Positions 8,561-17,520 of a stretch of DNA of 64,000 nt are shown here, one piece after another. Source of the stretch: Bacteroidales bacterium UBA5536. Lineage in GTDB: Bacteria; Bacteroidota; Bacteroidia; Bacteroidales; F082. Each line of letters starts with the position of its first letter. Within the stretch, counting starts at the first letter, position 1. The notes under the pieces are model-generated. The model saw only the letters and a program-made list of their open reading frames with translations. It was not told the DNA's origin and searched no databases. The stretch covers positions 186,001-250,000 of the forward strand of contig DINQ01000010.1 in assembly GCA_002426795.1 (NCBI GenBank), given 5' to 3'. A program made the position numbers and the translations under genes.

Positions 8561-9571
8561 CTTGTATTTTCTGTATTCCCTTTTTGCGTAGTAATTGATC
8601 AGGATCAGGTTATTGCTGAGTTTTTCCATGTCGCACAGCAAATCTTTTATGGAGTATTGATTTAGTAAAAAATGGCCATCCGTTTTCCATTGGTTTTTCT
8701 CAATACAATCCAGGCAGACCAGACCCCTGCAGGCGATTAACCATACAAAACGCCAAAATTGAATTTTACTTTTGGGGTCAAATTCCAGAGTCATCAATGC
8801 ATCGTACACCTCTTTGATGAAACGTACATATATTTTTCTGAGTTGTAAAACATCTGTTTCTATAGTAGCAAGTGTCTGAATGCCATCTTGGTAATCTTTA
8901 TAGATGTCAAAAATATCATTTTCAAGCTGTCCCAATCCGCCAAGAAGCATAAGCATTTTCTGTTCCTCTTCTGTTTGCGGGACATCGAAAACACTGCGGT
9001 AAAACAAAATGGAAACGCCTCCTTTTTGTCGCGTAATTGATTCAACTTCGTCAGCGTTAAGATTTTTTTGCGCCTGTTTTTGGCTCAGTACCTGAGCATC
9101 GAAAACAGCAAGAGATGCTTGTTTAAGTCGTTCTTTATCAGGGCATAAATTCAGCGCTTCCCGGTAAAAACTAATGATCAGTTTTTCGCTGGCTGTCTGT
9201 GCAAGTTTAAGTTCAGGCGTTTCGATCATCTGTCTGATGTGCGACAGTGTTGTATTATTTTTATCAAAAAAATCGTCAAACAGACCTGTCAATGCCCCCA
9301 GATAGGTTAATGCTGCCCGCTCATCTTCTGAAAGTGACCGGCCTCTTAGGATGCTGAAACCTTGACCCAGGATTGCCGGCACAGCAAATCCATAATAGCC
9401 ATTGATTTTTTTAAAATCCTCTTCATCCAGGTCGTTATTTGGCTCAAGTTTGATTTTTTCGAGTTCAACAGCAATGCTCTTTCTCATGAAAGCCTTTTGC
9501 TCACTGGCATTTCGGATGAAAGAGCCGATGAGCGGAAATAAATGAAGCAATTCAGTCGCGTAGGAAAACAT
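8552..9571 (-). CDS. Class 1 isoprenoid biosynthesis enzyme-like protein
   Basis: A 339-residue all-helical protein with the two acidic motifs of class I terpenoid synthases in the right order. The first, DDFFD at 99-103 (LTGLFDDFFDK), looks like the DDxxD Mg-diphosphate motif. The second is around 214-230 (GQLENDIFDIYKDYQDG), with acidic residues on one helix face as in prenyltransferase/squalene-synthase-like folds. There is no signal peptide or membrane segment. No other isoprenoid gene is nearby, and its substrate and product are unknown. The gene is single, overlaps tilS tail-to-tail by 9 bases, and no clear promoter box was seen. The call rests on motif order and helical character. A catalytically degenerate relative is possible because the second motif has Asn where Asp is usual. 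Confidence 0.65.
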   Translation of the reverse strand: MFSYATELLHLFPLIGSFIRNASEQKAFMRKSIAVELEKIKLEPNNDLDEEDFKKINGYYGFAVPAILGQGFSILRGRSLSEDERAALTYLGALTGLFDDFFDKNNTTLSHIRQMIETPELKLAQTASEKLIISFYREALNLCPDKERLKQASLAVFDAQVLSQKQAQKNLNADEVESITRQKGGVSILFYRSVFDVPQTEEEQKMLMLLGGLGQLENDIFDIYKDYQDGIQTLATIETDVLQLRKIYVRFIKEVYDALMTLEFDPKSKIQFWRFVWLIACRGLVCLDCIEKNQWKTDGHFLLNQYSIKDLLCDMEKLSNNLILINYYAKREYRKYKLG

Positions 9572-9696
9572 TAGATTTTGGTTGTTTTCGGTAAATACCT
9601 GGTTCGAAAAAAATCAAATGATGGTTGTATATTTTCATCAACAAATCTAAAAATATTTAGCGTGAATTGATGATCAAAAAAGAAATAACTGATGGG

Positions 9697-10401
9697 CTAT
9701 TCTTTATGGCTAAACCAGTCCAAGATATGAAACATAAGGAGTTTGCTCTGTTCAAAATATTGTTGTTCACGAACGATTTCATCTGCCGACTGAACGTATT
9801 TTCCGTTGGTCAGTTCTTTATGCCCATGCTGCACCATTAAGTCGATATTCTTTGGCTTGATTTCGGGGTGAAACTGAAAAGCAATAATATGATTTCCAAA
9901 GATATACGCCTGGTTTTCACAAGCTTTCGAGCTGGCAACAAGGACTGATTTTTCAGGTAAGGAAAAGGTGTCACCGTGCCAGTGAAAAACCTTCATTTGC
10001 TTTTTACTTTCTTCAAGCGAAAACATTTTTATGGCTGTATCAGTAAATGAAATAGTGTGCCAGCCGATTTCCTTTTCAGGATTTTTAAAAACTTTAGCAC
10101 CAAGCACTTGTGCGATTAATTGTGAGCCCAAACAAATACCAAGAATCTTTTTTCCTGCTTTGATGGCTTGCCCGATTGCCTCTTTTTCGCCTTTCATCCA
10201 TGGAAAAATGTGGTCATCGTGCACCGACATAGGGCCTCCCATGATAATCAGCCAGTCATAGTCGCTGCCCGGCAATGGTTTTTCATTTAAATAAAGCCTG
10301 GTATAAATAAATTGGTGTCCACGCTCGGCGCACCAGTCTTCGATACTGCCAGCTGATTCGTATGGCACATGCTGGAAACATTGAATGATTAAAGATTTCA
10401 T
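9697..10401 (-). CDS. Type 1 glutamine amidotransferase (GMP synthase-like GATase domain protein)
   Basis: A 234-residue stand-alone class I glutamine amidotransferase domain. The catalytic triad is visible: nucleophile C90 in LGICLGSQLIAQ, and H178 and E180 in FQFHPEI. An oxyanion-side MGGPMSVHDD motif and HWHGDTFSLP are also present. There is no synthetase domain, so it is not GuaA. Such proteins hydrolyse glutamine or gamma-glutamyl compounds, and the physiological substrate is unknown. The start at 10401 (MKSLIIQCF) is chosen over an in-frame upstream start 66 bases earlier, because a TACTTTTG promoter box sits at 10423-10430, between the two. It appears to be monocistronic. Confidence 0.85.
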   Translation of the reverse strand: MKSLIIQCFQHVPYESAGSIEDWCAERGHQFIYTRLYLNEKPLPGSDYDWLIIMGGPMSVHDDHIFPWMKGEKEAIGQAIKAGKKILGICLGSQLIAQVLGAKVFKNPEKEIGWHTISFTDTAIKMFSLEESKKQMKVFHWHGDTFSLPEKSVLVASSKACENQAYIFGNHIIAFQFHPEIKPKNIDLMVQHGHKELTNGKYVQSADEIVREQQYFEQSKLLMFHILDWFSHKE

Positions 10402-10422
10402 ATCCAGAAATTTTTTACAAAC

Positions 10423-10430
10423 CAAAAGTA
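10423..10430 (-). promoter_or_regulatory. GATase promoter -7 box (TACTTTTG)
   Basis: TACTTTTG on the minus strand fits TAnnTTTG, 21 bases upstream of the chosen ATG. It rules out longer translations starting near 10467 from this promoter. Confidence 0.55.
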
Positions 10431-10629
10431 AACAAGAAATAGTTCTGATCAATTTACAGGCGAACATGATACTTATTTGTGGAAGTTTGATGGTCGATAT
10501 TCAAAGCATGTAATTTTTACGTATTTCTAAATAAGCCCAACAACGCAACCTACAACGGTTTTGGGTTGTCTTGAAAGAGTTTTACTGGCAATAAATAAAC
10601 GAGTAGCAGCCTGATAAGCAATAGAATCT

Positions 10630-10637
10630 TAATTTTG
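10630..10637 (+). promoter_or_regulatory. dsbD promoter -7 box (TAATTTTG)
   Basis: TAATTTTG fits TAnnTTTG, 15 bases before ATG 10653. The final TTG of the box is in frame with dsbD and could be mistaken for a start codon. Confidence 0.6.
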
Positions 10638-10652
10638 CAGCCCAAGCAGCCC

Positions 10653-13109
10653 ATGAATATGAAAACTATTATGAAAAGACTTCTCTTTTTCTTACTTTTA
10701 TTACAGCCTGTTTTTATGCAGGCACAAGTTATTGAGCCTGTACAGTGGCGCTTTTCTACTGAATCTCTGGGAAATAACGAGTTTAATCTGATTTTTACAG
10801 CCGATATTGAACCCAAGTGGCACTTGTATTCTCAGGATATACCGATGTCGCCTCCGGCTACCACCTTTAAATTCGATGCAGCTTCAACCTACGAATTGAT
10901 AGGTAAAGTTACTGAATCAGAATCGGTTGAGCAGTATGATCCCAACTTTGAGATGACACTGAAATTTTTCTCCGGACAGGCGTTGTTCAAACAAAAAGTG
11001 AAAGTTTTAAGTGTTGATCCAGTTAAGATCACGGGATTTCTTGAATTCATGAGCTGTGATGATACCCGCTGTCTGCCGCCTTCAGAAATCGATTTTTCTT
11101 TTACGTTGACGCCTGAAGTGGTGCAGCCCGTTGCTGTGACTGTGGGTGCGCCTGAAAGTAAAATTTTGGAGCCCGTCAAATGGACTTATGATGTCAGCAA
11201 TAACGGAAACAATGCTTACGAGTTGATTTTCAAGGCAAAAATTGATCCGGGATTTCACCTATATTCTTTGAATATTCCCGAGAATGGGCCGTTGCCAACA
11301 GTTTTCACTTTTCAACCATCAGATAACTTCAAGCTCGATGGAGATGTGTTTGAAACTTCTGAGGGAATTGTAAAATTTGACGACATTTTTGAGATGGACA
11401 TCAAGTCTTTTGAAGATGAGGCTGAATTCAGACAAAAGATTACTGTTGATGGTCAGCTTCCGTTTCAGGTGACGGGTGAAATCGCCTACATGGTCTGTAA
11501 TGATGTGGGTTGTGTGGCTTTATATCATGATTTTGACCTTGCATTTGACGGTAAAACGCTTGGAGAAGCAACACAACAAAACACAGCTGAACTGAATCAA
11601 ACCCAGGCAGATATTACCGGCTCAAAAAAGTCACTTTGGGGATTCTTTTTCCTGGCATTTCTGGGTGGTCTTGCAGCTATTCTGACTCCTTGTGTGTTTC
11701 CGATGATTCCGATGACAGTGTCATTTTTTATGAAAGACAAGGAAGAAAAGCTCAAAGGACGTATTCAGGCCATTGTTTATGGAATATCGATTATTGCAAT
11801 TTATACGCTGATAGGTTCCATTTTGGCGGTTGTTGCCGGACCTGATATTGCCAACTGGCTTAGTACACACTGGCTACCGAACATCCTGTTTTTCATCATC
11901 TTTTTTGTTTTCGCAGCCTCTTTCTTTGGGATGTTCGAAATAACGCTTCCACATTGGCTTGTTAATAAATCAGATCAGAAAGCTGATAAGGGCGGATTTG
12001 TTGGTTCAATTTTCATGGCTTTAACACTTGTTTTGGTGTCTTTTAGCTGTACAGGACCGATTGTAGGAACTATTTTGGTGGAATCAGCAGGTGGACAGGT
12101 GCTTAAGCCGATCGTGGGAATGTTTGGCTTTTCGCTGGCTTTTGCTTTGCCTTTTACATTATTTGCGTTCTTCCCGTCATGGCTGAGCAACCTTCCAAAA
12201 TCGGGTGGCTGGCTCAACTCTGTAAAAGTGGTTTTGGGATTCTTGGAGCTTGCATTGGGACTTAAATTTTTGAGTGTTGCCGACCAAACTTACCACTGGG
12301 GATTGCTTGACAGAGAGGTTTATCTGGCCTTATGGATTGTCATTTTCTTTATGATGGGACTTTATTTGTTGGGAAAAATTAAGTTTTCACATGACTCGGA
12401 TGTGCCTTATTTGAGTGTTCCGCGACTGGCGCTCTCTATCATTACTTTTTCTTTCGTGGTTTATCTGATTCCTGGGATGTTTGGTGCGCCATTGAAAGCC
12501 CTTTCGGGATATATGCCACCCATGCACACACACGACTTCGATTTGAATGAAATCATCCGGAAAAATGTGAAGATGGTTGGTGGAATTGCATCGAAGCAGC
12601 CAGAGAACGAACTCTGTGAAACACCTAAATTTCATGAAAAGTTGCACCTGCCGCACGGTCTTGAAGGCTATTTCGATTACGAACAGGGGCTGGCCTGTGC
12701 AAAATCGTTAAATAAACCACTCTTCATCGACTTTACAGGCCATGGCTGTGTAAATTGTCGCGAAATGGAAGCCAATGTCTGGAGCGATCCACGTGTTCTC
12801 GAGATTTTGCGAAACGATTATGTGGTGGTTGCTTTATATGTTGACGATAAAACTGCTCTTCCTGAATCGGAATGGGTATTGAGCGAGTATGATGGCAAAT
12901 GGAAAAAAACCATAGGCCGTAAGTTTGCTGACTTCCAGATTTCGAAGTTTGGCGTCAATGCCCAACCCTATTATGTATTACTCGGGCATGATCAGGATGT
13001 ACTGGCACAACCCAGAGCTTACGACCTCAATGTGGATGAATTTGTTGCCTTCTTAAAGCAAGGTGCCAATAATTTTAAACAGGGGAAATCTATTTACAAA
13101 ATACAGTAA
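10653..13109 (+). CDS. dsbD: Thiol:disulfide interchange protein DsbD with duplicated N-terminal domain
   Basis: An inner-membrane reductant conduit of about 818 residues that carries electrons from cytoplasmic thioredoxin to periplasmic thiol proteins. After a signal peptide (MKRLLFFLLLLQPVFMQAQ) come two tandem DsbD N-terminal domains, about 27-155 and 172-300. Each has a cysteine pair, C135/C140 (CDDTRC) and C282/C287 (CNDVGC). The membrane domain begins near 330, with transmembrane cysteines at C347 (LTPCVFPMIPMTV) and in SFSCTGPIVGTIL. The C-terminal thioredoxin domain has the CVNC active site at 699-702. ATG 10653 is used; in-frame ATGs at 10659 and 10671 are equally plausible, the last giving the neatest signal peptide. 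E. coli DsbD has one N-terminal domain, so the duplication is notable. The gene is monocistronic with a strong terminator. Confidence 0.93.
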   Translation: MNMKTIMKRLLFFLLLLQPVFMQAQVIEPVQWRFSTESLGNNEFNLIFTADIEPKWHLYSQDIPMSPPATTFKFDAASTYELIGKVTESESVEQYDPNFEMTLKFFSGQALFKQKVKVLSVDPVKITGFLEFMSCDDTRCLPPSEIDFSFTLTPEVVQPVAVTVGAPESKILEPVKWTYDVSNNGNNAYELIFKAKIDPGFHLYSLNIPENGPLPTVFTFQPSDNFKLDGDVFETSEGIVKFDDIFEMDIKSFEDEAEFRQKITVDGQLPFQVTGEIAYMVCNDVGCVALYHDFDLAFDGKTLGEATQQNTAELNQTQADITGSKKSLWGFFFLAFLGGLAAILTPCVFPMIPMTVSFFMKDKEEKLKGRIQAIVYGISIIAIYTLIGSILAVVAGPDIANWLSTHWLPNILFFIIFFVFAASFFGMFEITLPHWLVNKSDQKADKGGFVGSIFMALTLVLVSFSCTGPIVGTILVESAGGQVLKPIVGMFGFSLAFALPFTLFAFFPSWLSNLPKSGGWLNSVKVVLGFLELALGLKFLSVADQTYHWGLLDREVYLALWIVIFFMMGLYLLGKIKFSHDSDVPYLSVPRLALSIITFSFVVYLIPGMFGAPLKALSGYMPPMHTHDFDLNEIIRKNVKMVGGIASKQPENELCETPKFHEKLHLPHGLEGYFDYEQGLACAKSLNKPLFIDFTGHGCVNCREMEANVWSDPRVLEILRNDYVVVALYVDDKTALPESEWVLSEYDGKWKKTIGRKFADFQISKFGVNAQPYYVLLGHDQDVLAQPRAYDLNVDEFVAFLKQGANNFKQGKSIYKIQ

Positions 13110-13126
13110 ATCAAAATATTATTTTT

Positions 13127-13158
13127 AAAAAAAGCCGGGCAATTGCCCGGCTTTTTTT
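13127..13158. terminator. Bidirectional terminator between dsbD and the M20 dipeptidase
   Basis: A symmetrical hairpin with seven A, GCCGGGC, loop AATT, GCCCGGC and seven T. It can terminate dsbD on the plus strand and the convergent dipeptidase gene on the minus strand. Confidence 0.92.
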
Positions 13159-13183
13159 ATGGTATAAGGGATAAAACCAACAT

Positions 13184-14548
13184 TTACATCTTTGCAAAAT
13201 GCTGATAGAATGCAATAATGGTTTCGATACCTTTGTAGAAATTTTCAACAGGATAGTTTTCGTTTGGTGAGTGAATGGCATCTGATTCAAGCCCGAATCC
13301 CATCAAAACAGATTTGAGGCCAAGAACACTTTCAAATGTGGAGATAATCGGAATGCTTCCACCACTGCGCATAGGAATCGGTTGTTTGCCGTAAGTTTCC
13401 ATGTAAGCTTTCTCAGCAGCTTTATAGGCTGGCAAATCGATCGGGCAAACGTAAGCTTGTCCGCCATGTAGTATTTCAACATTAACTTTTACGCTGGCCG
13501 GTGCAATGCTCTCGAAATGTTTCTTAAATAGTTGCGCAATTGCTTCGTGATTCTGATTTGGAACCAGTCTGCACGAAATCTTAGCATAGGCTTTTGAAGG
13601 TAAAACCGTTTTGGCGCCTTCGCCAGTATACCCGCCCCAAATACCACAAACATCGAAAGTTGGACGAATTCCCGTATGCTCGATGGTTGTATATCCTTTT
13701 TCGCCTTGTAGCTCAGCAACTTCAATGGCTTGCTTGTAAGCTGCAGAACTAAATGGAGCTTTATTCAGTAATTCGCGTTCTGCAGGAGTGGCTTCAAGCA
13801 CATCGTCATAAAATCCGGGGATGGTAATGTGGTTGTTTTCATCCACCATGCTACTGATCATTTTTGACAGCACATTGATTGGATTTGCAACGGCACCACC
13901 AAACAGACCTGAATGTAAGTCGCGGTTAGGACCGGTAACTTCAACCTGCCAATAAGCCAAACCGCGCAAACCGGTGGTGATTGATGGCACATCAGGGCCA
14001 ATCATGCTGGTGTCGGAAACAAGAATCACATCAGCCTTAAGCATGTCTTTGTGTTCTTCGCACCATTTTCCGAGGTTTACTGATCCAATTTCCTCTTCTC
14101 CTTCAATCATAAATTTCACATTACAGGGTAAAGTGCCTGTTTTGACCATGGTTTCAAAGGCTTTGGCATGCATAAAACCTTGGCCTTTGTCGTCATCTGC
14201 GCCCCTTGCATAAATTTTTCCCTCGCGGATTTCTGGCTCAAAAGGCGGACTTTTCCACAAATTGATTGGGTCAACTGGCATCACATCATAATGTGCATAA
14301 ACCAGCACAGTTGGTAGGGCTGGATCAATTATTTTCTCGCCATATACTACTGGATTACCAGCTGTTGGCATTACTTCTGCTTTGTCGGCACCAGCCTTCA
14401 AAATGCTTTCTTTCCAGTATTCAGCAGCACGCAACATATCTGGCTTGTGTTCGCTGATTGAGCTAATCGAAGGAATGCGGATCAAGCCGAATAATTCCTC
14501 GATAAATCTTTCTTTGTTAGTTTCGATGTAAGAGTTTACTTTTTCCAT
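13184..14548 (-). CDS. M20 family dipeptidase
   Basis: A 454-residue zinc metallopeptidase of the M20/ArgE/DapE/carnosinase group. Metal and catalytic motifs are visible: VYAHYDVMPVDP (first His, Asp), GADDDKGQG (bridging Asp), EGEEEIGS (catalytic Glu pair), DTSMIG (metal Asp) and a C-terminal GFGLESDAIHSPNE (metal His). A dimerisation/lid domain lies between about 190 and 350. There is no signal peptide, so it probably hydrolyses small peptides in the cytoplasm. The exact specificity (carnosine-type or general dipeptide) cannot be told. It is a single gene, sharing a bidirectional terminator with dsbD and divergent from gapA. Confidence 0.93.
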   Translation of the reverse strand: MEKVNSYIETNKERFIEELFGLIRIPSISSISEHKPDMLRAAEYWKESILKAGADKAEVMPTAGNPVVYGEKIIDPALPTVLVYAHYDVMPVDPINLWKSPPFEPEIREGKIYARGADDDKGQGFMHAKAFETMVKTGTLPCNVKFMIEGEEEIGSVNLGKWCEEHKDMLKADVILVSDTSMIGPDVPSITTGLRGLAYWQVEVTGPNRDLHSGLFGGAVANPINVLSKMISSMVDENNHITIPGFYDDVLEATPAERELLNKAPFSSAAYKQAIEVAELQGEKGYTTIEHTGIRPTFDVCGIWGGYTGEGAKTVLPSKAYAKISCRLVPNQNHEAIAQLFKKHFESIAPASVKVNVEILHGGQAYVCPIDLPAYKAAEKAYMETYGKQPIPMRSGGSIPIISTFESVLGLKSVLMGFGLESDAIHSPNENYPVENFYKGIETIIAFYQHFAKM

Positions 14549-14668
14549 GAAATTGATATTGATATCGATTATTTTTTGTGATAAAATTACACATTTTTAG
14601 AGATATGTGAAACGATCTTTTTCGGGTAATTCTACCCTTTTGCATCTCAAATTACAGGACGAAAACCT

Positions 14669-14676
14669 TACCTTTG
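14669..14676 (+). promoter_or_regulatory. gapA promoter -7 box (TACCTTTG)
   Basis: TACCTTTG fits TAnnTTTG and ends 21 bases before ATG 14698. Its TTG is in frame with gapA but cannot be the start if this is the promoter. Confidence 0.65.
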
Positions 14677-14697
14677 TCCAATATAAAGCATTTCCAA

Positions 14698-15714
14698 ATG
14701 AACAGACCGATAAGAATTGCCATCAATGGATTTGGGCGTATTGGCAGGATTACTTTCCGTCAGTTAATGAAACGAAAAGACATGGAAGTTATTGCCATCA
14801 ACGACCTGGCAGAAGCAGCAAATTTGGCTCATTTGCTCAAATACGATTCAGTGCAGAGAGCCTTTGAAGGTGAGCTAAGCTGCGTAGGAAACAATCTCAT
14901 TGTAAATGGAAATAAAATTCGTGTTTTTAACGAATCAGACCCATCAAAACTTCCCTGGAAGAGGCTTGATATTGACATTGTGGTTGAATCCACAGGATTT
15001 TTTACCGAGCCTGCACAAGCCCTTAAACATGTAAATGATGCAGGAGCCCGCAAAGTGATTATCTCAGCTCCTGCTAAAGATGAACATGAAGATGTGCCTT
15101 ATGTTGTTTTGGGAGTGAATGACCACATCATCAACAAGAAAGATGTCATCATTTCAAATGCTTCCTGCACAACCAATAATGTGGCACCTTTGATCAAAAT
15201 TCTCAACGACAACTGGGGAGTAGAGAAAGGCTTTATCACTACGGTACATTCTTATACCAAAGACCAGAATCTGGTAGATGGTCCGCACAAAGATTGGCGG
15301 CGAGGCCGTTCTGCTGCCTATTCAATTGTGCCTACAACAACAGGAGCTGCCAAGGCTGCCACGCGTATTTTCCCACATTTGAAAGGCAATTTGGGCGGTG
15401 CTGGTATACGCGTCCCGGTTCCAGACGGATCACTTACTGACCTCACTTGCACACTTGAAAAATCAGCAAGTGTTGAGGCTATCAACAAGGCATTTAAAGA
15501 AGCAGCACAATCAAGCATGAAAGGTATTTTGCAGTATACCGAAGATCCAATTGTATCCGCTGACATTATCGGAAACACCCATTCGGCTGTTTTCGATGCC
15601 GGACTGACGGCTGTTTTGGGTCAGCGTAACAAACTGGTGAAAGTAGTGGCCTGGTACGATAATGAAATGGGCTATGCCAGCCGTTTGGTTGAGCTGATTG
15701 AAAAGTTTGCCTGA
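14698..15714 (+). CDS. gapA: Type I glyceraldehyde-3-phosphate dehydrogenase
   Basis: A 338-residue cytoplasmic enzyme of glycolysis/gluconeogenesis that interconverts glyceraldehyde 3-phosphate and 1,3-bisphosphoglycerate. The NAD-binding motif INGFGRIGR is at 9-17, and AINDL places D36 where it would favour NAD over NADP. Catalytic Cys157 is in SNASCTTNN; the second Asn replaces the more common Cys of SCTTNC. The C-terminal WYDNEMGYASRLVELI is typical. The ATG at 14698 gives the standard N-terminus MNRPIRIAINGFG, and the promoter box at 14669-14676 excludes a TTG 24 bases earlier. The last 17 bases overlap the next gene, suggesting translational coupling. Confidence 0.97.
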   Translation: MNRPIRIAINGFGRIGRITFRQLMKRKDMEVIAINDLAEAANLAHLLKYDSVQRAFEGELSCVGNNLIVNGNKIRVFNESDPSKLPWKRLDIDIVVESTGFFTEPAQALKHVNDAGARKVIISAPAKDEHEDVPYVVLGVNDHIINKKDVIISNASCTTNNVAPLIKILNDNWGVEKGFITTVHSYTKDQNLVDGPHKDWRRGRSAAYSIVPTTTGAAKAATRIFPHLKGNLGGAGIRVPVPDGSLTDLTCTLEKSASVEAINKAFKEAAQSSMKGILQYTEDPIVSADIIGNTHSAVFDAGLTAVLGQRNKLVKVVAWYDNEMGYASRLVELIEKFA

Positions 15715-16771
15715 TTTGCAACATACAAACTATATTGTTGTTGGAGGAGGGATTGCCGGTACTACCCTTTGTCTTGAACTGTCAAAATCGGGCAAGCGTA
15801 TAATTTGGATCGACAATTCTGCCCTGTCATCTTCCACGCGTGTTGCCGCCGGAATTATGAATCCGCTCGTTTTTAGGTATTTGACCGAGGTATGGAGGGC
15901 TGGTGAAATTTTTCCTTTTGCACTGGATTATTATACGCAATTTGATGTAAAAAGTAAGAGTGCATGTCTTAATAAAGTTCCTCTGGTTAAAATATTTGGT
16001 GAGCATGACCCTGTTTTGTGGAAAAGAAAAAACCAAGATATCAAGATTGGTCGCTGGATAGTTGAAACAGAAAAAACTATTGAAAACAGAAAAATCGTCA
16101 ATCCGTTTAAAGCTGGCCTTGTAGAAGCAGCCTGGCTGGATACGGCTACATTTTTAGAGCTTGCAATGCAATCTTTGAAAGAAAATGTACTTGTTCGTCA
16201 AGAGACTTTTGATCATGCTCAGTTGCAAGTTCAAACTTCAGGAATAATTTATCGGGACATTGCTGCTGATCATATCATTTTCTGCGAGGGTCATCTGGCG
16301 ACTCAAAATCCCTATTTTAATTTCATCCCTTTTAGGCCTGTAAAAGGAGAATTGCTTGATGTCATTATTGAAGATTTTGAATGTAAACAATTGATCAACA
16401 AAGATATATTTGTCTTGCCTTTGGGTAATCAACTTTATCGTGTTGGCTCCACCTACGACTGGAACGACCTGACCGAAACCCCGACAAAAGAAGGTAAGCA
16501 TTATCTGATCTCGAAGCTTCAACAATTCATTGATGCACCTGTGCATGTTGTAAAACACCAGGCCGGAATCAGGCCTGCCGTAGCTGACAGGCGACCGGTT
16601 GCAGGTTTTCATCCTGACAATCCTAAACTAGCTATTTTGAATGGTTTGGGAGCACGTGGAGTGATGTTGGCGCCCTATTTTAGTCGGTATCTGGTAAACT
16701 TACTGGAATATGGTGGCGCGTTAGATAATGAGGTTGATCCTAGGCGCTTTATTCGAAACGTTTCAGGCTAA
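15698..16771 (+). CDS. FAD-dependent oxidoreductase (D-amino acid oxidase/DadA-like fold)
   Basis: A 357-residue flavoprotein. The N-terminal FAD-binding motif is VVGGGIAGTTLCLELSKSG (about 14-32), and the C-terminal DAO domain includes HQAGIRPAVADRRPVAG and NGLGARGVMLAPYFS. It probably oxidises an amine or amino acid, but the substrate is unknown. The reading frame is closed by TGA at 15695-15697 and has no ATG before codon 50 or so. The start must therefore be TTG at 15698, 15707 or 15716, the first two inside the end of gapA. It probably depends on gapA translation. The 3' end overlaps lpxH tail-to-tail by 23 bases. Confidence 0.85.
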   Translation: MKSLPDLQHTNYIVVGGGIAGTTLCLELSKSGKRIIWIDNSALSSSTRVAAGIMNPLVFRYLTEVWRAGEIFPFALDYYTQFDVKSKSACLNKVPLVKIFGEHDPVLWKRKNQDIKIGRWIVETEKTIENRKIVNPFKAGLVEAAWLDTATFLELAMQSLKENVLVRQETFDHAQLQVQTSGIIYRDIAADHIIFCEGHLATQNPYFNFIPFRPVKGELLDVIIEDFECKQLINKDIFVLPLGNQLYRVGSTYDWNDLTETPTKEGKHYLISKLQQFIDAPVHVVKHQAGIRPAVADRRPVAGFHPDNPKLAILNGLGARGVMLAPYFSRYLVNLLEYGGALDNEVDPRRFIRNVSG

Positions 16772-17513
16772 GCGTGTCTCCATCAAAAACGGCATAGGTG
16801 AAATTGGTGACCCAATCACCTAAAATCAGCAATCTGGATTTATCGTTGAGTGGGTGATTGAGTGCAATGTGCCGGTGTCCAAAAATAAAATAATCAAAAC
16901 TCTTGTCTTCTTTCAAAATAGATTGGCAATAGTGATACAGCATTTCATCTTCAACGGTAATCTTAAAATCGTTTTTTTGTTCACGGGCGATATTGGCAAT
17001 CCGGCTTTTATGTGAAAAATATAAACCCATTCTGGTGCCAATATCCGGGTGAAGCCACCTGAAAAGCCATTGGTTAACTTTGTTTTCGAAAACTTTTTTC
17101 AGAAGCTTGTAACCATTATCGCCCGGACCAAGTCCATCGCCATGAGCCAGGTAAAACTTTTTACTATTGAAGGTTCTGATGTCTGGTTTGCGGTGAAGCT
17201 GAATCCCAATCTCTTTGTTGAGGTAATCAAAAGCCCAGATATCGTGATTGCCTCTGAAAACATGCACCGGAATGCCACTGTCAACTATCTCTGCCAATTT
17301 TCCCAAAAGGCGAACATAACCTTTGGGGATCACGGTTTTGTATTCGAACCAAAAATCGAAAACATCTCCCATCAGAAAAACTTCGGCTGCATCCTTTTTG
17401 ATGGTATCGAGCCAGGCTACCAGTTTTTTCTCACGCTGCAGACTGCTGTCGTGGTCGGGTACACCCAGATGAAAATCAGATGCAAAGTAGATGTTTTTCT
17501 GATGAGCGCTCAT
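16749..17513 (-). CDS. lpxH: UDP-2,3-diacylglucosamine diphosphatase (LpxH family)
   Basis: A 254-residue calcineurin-like metallophosphoesterase that hydrolyses UDP-2,3-diacylglucosamine to lipid X in lipid A synthesis. The ordered metal-binding motifs are ASDFHLGVPD, LMGDVFDFW, FRGNHDIWAF, LAHGDGLGPGD and IFGHRHI. Basic and aromatic residues after the fourth motif (FRWLHPDIG) fit membrane association. It is the last gene of a minus-strand operon lpxK-pnp-lpxH, 7 bases after pnp, and lpxK in the same unit supports the lipid A role. The end overlaps the convergent oxidoreductase gene by 23 bases, so there is no separate terminator. Confidence 0.9.
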   Translation of the reverse strand: MSAHQKNIYFASDFHLGVPDHDSSLQREKKLVAWLDTIKKDAAEVFLMGDVFDFWFEYKTVIPKGYVRLLGKLAEIVDSGIPVHVFRGNHDIWAFDYLNKEIGIQLHRKPDIRTFNSKKFYLAHGDGLGPGDNGYKLLKKVFENKVNQWLFRWLHPDIGTRMGLYFSHKSRIANIAREQKNDFKITVEDEMLYHYCQSILKEDKSFDYFIFGHRHIALNHPLNDKSRLLILGDWVTNFTYAVFDGDTLSLKRFE

Positions 17514-17520
17514 GCAGATT

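Noticed and set aside
14674..14700. Longer gapA start at the TTG of 14674
   Set aside because: The TTG is the end of the TACCTTTG promoter box; the ATG at 14698 gives the standard GAPDH N-terminus.
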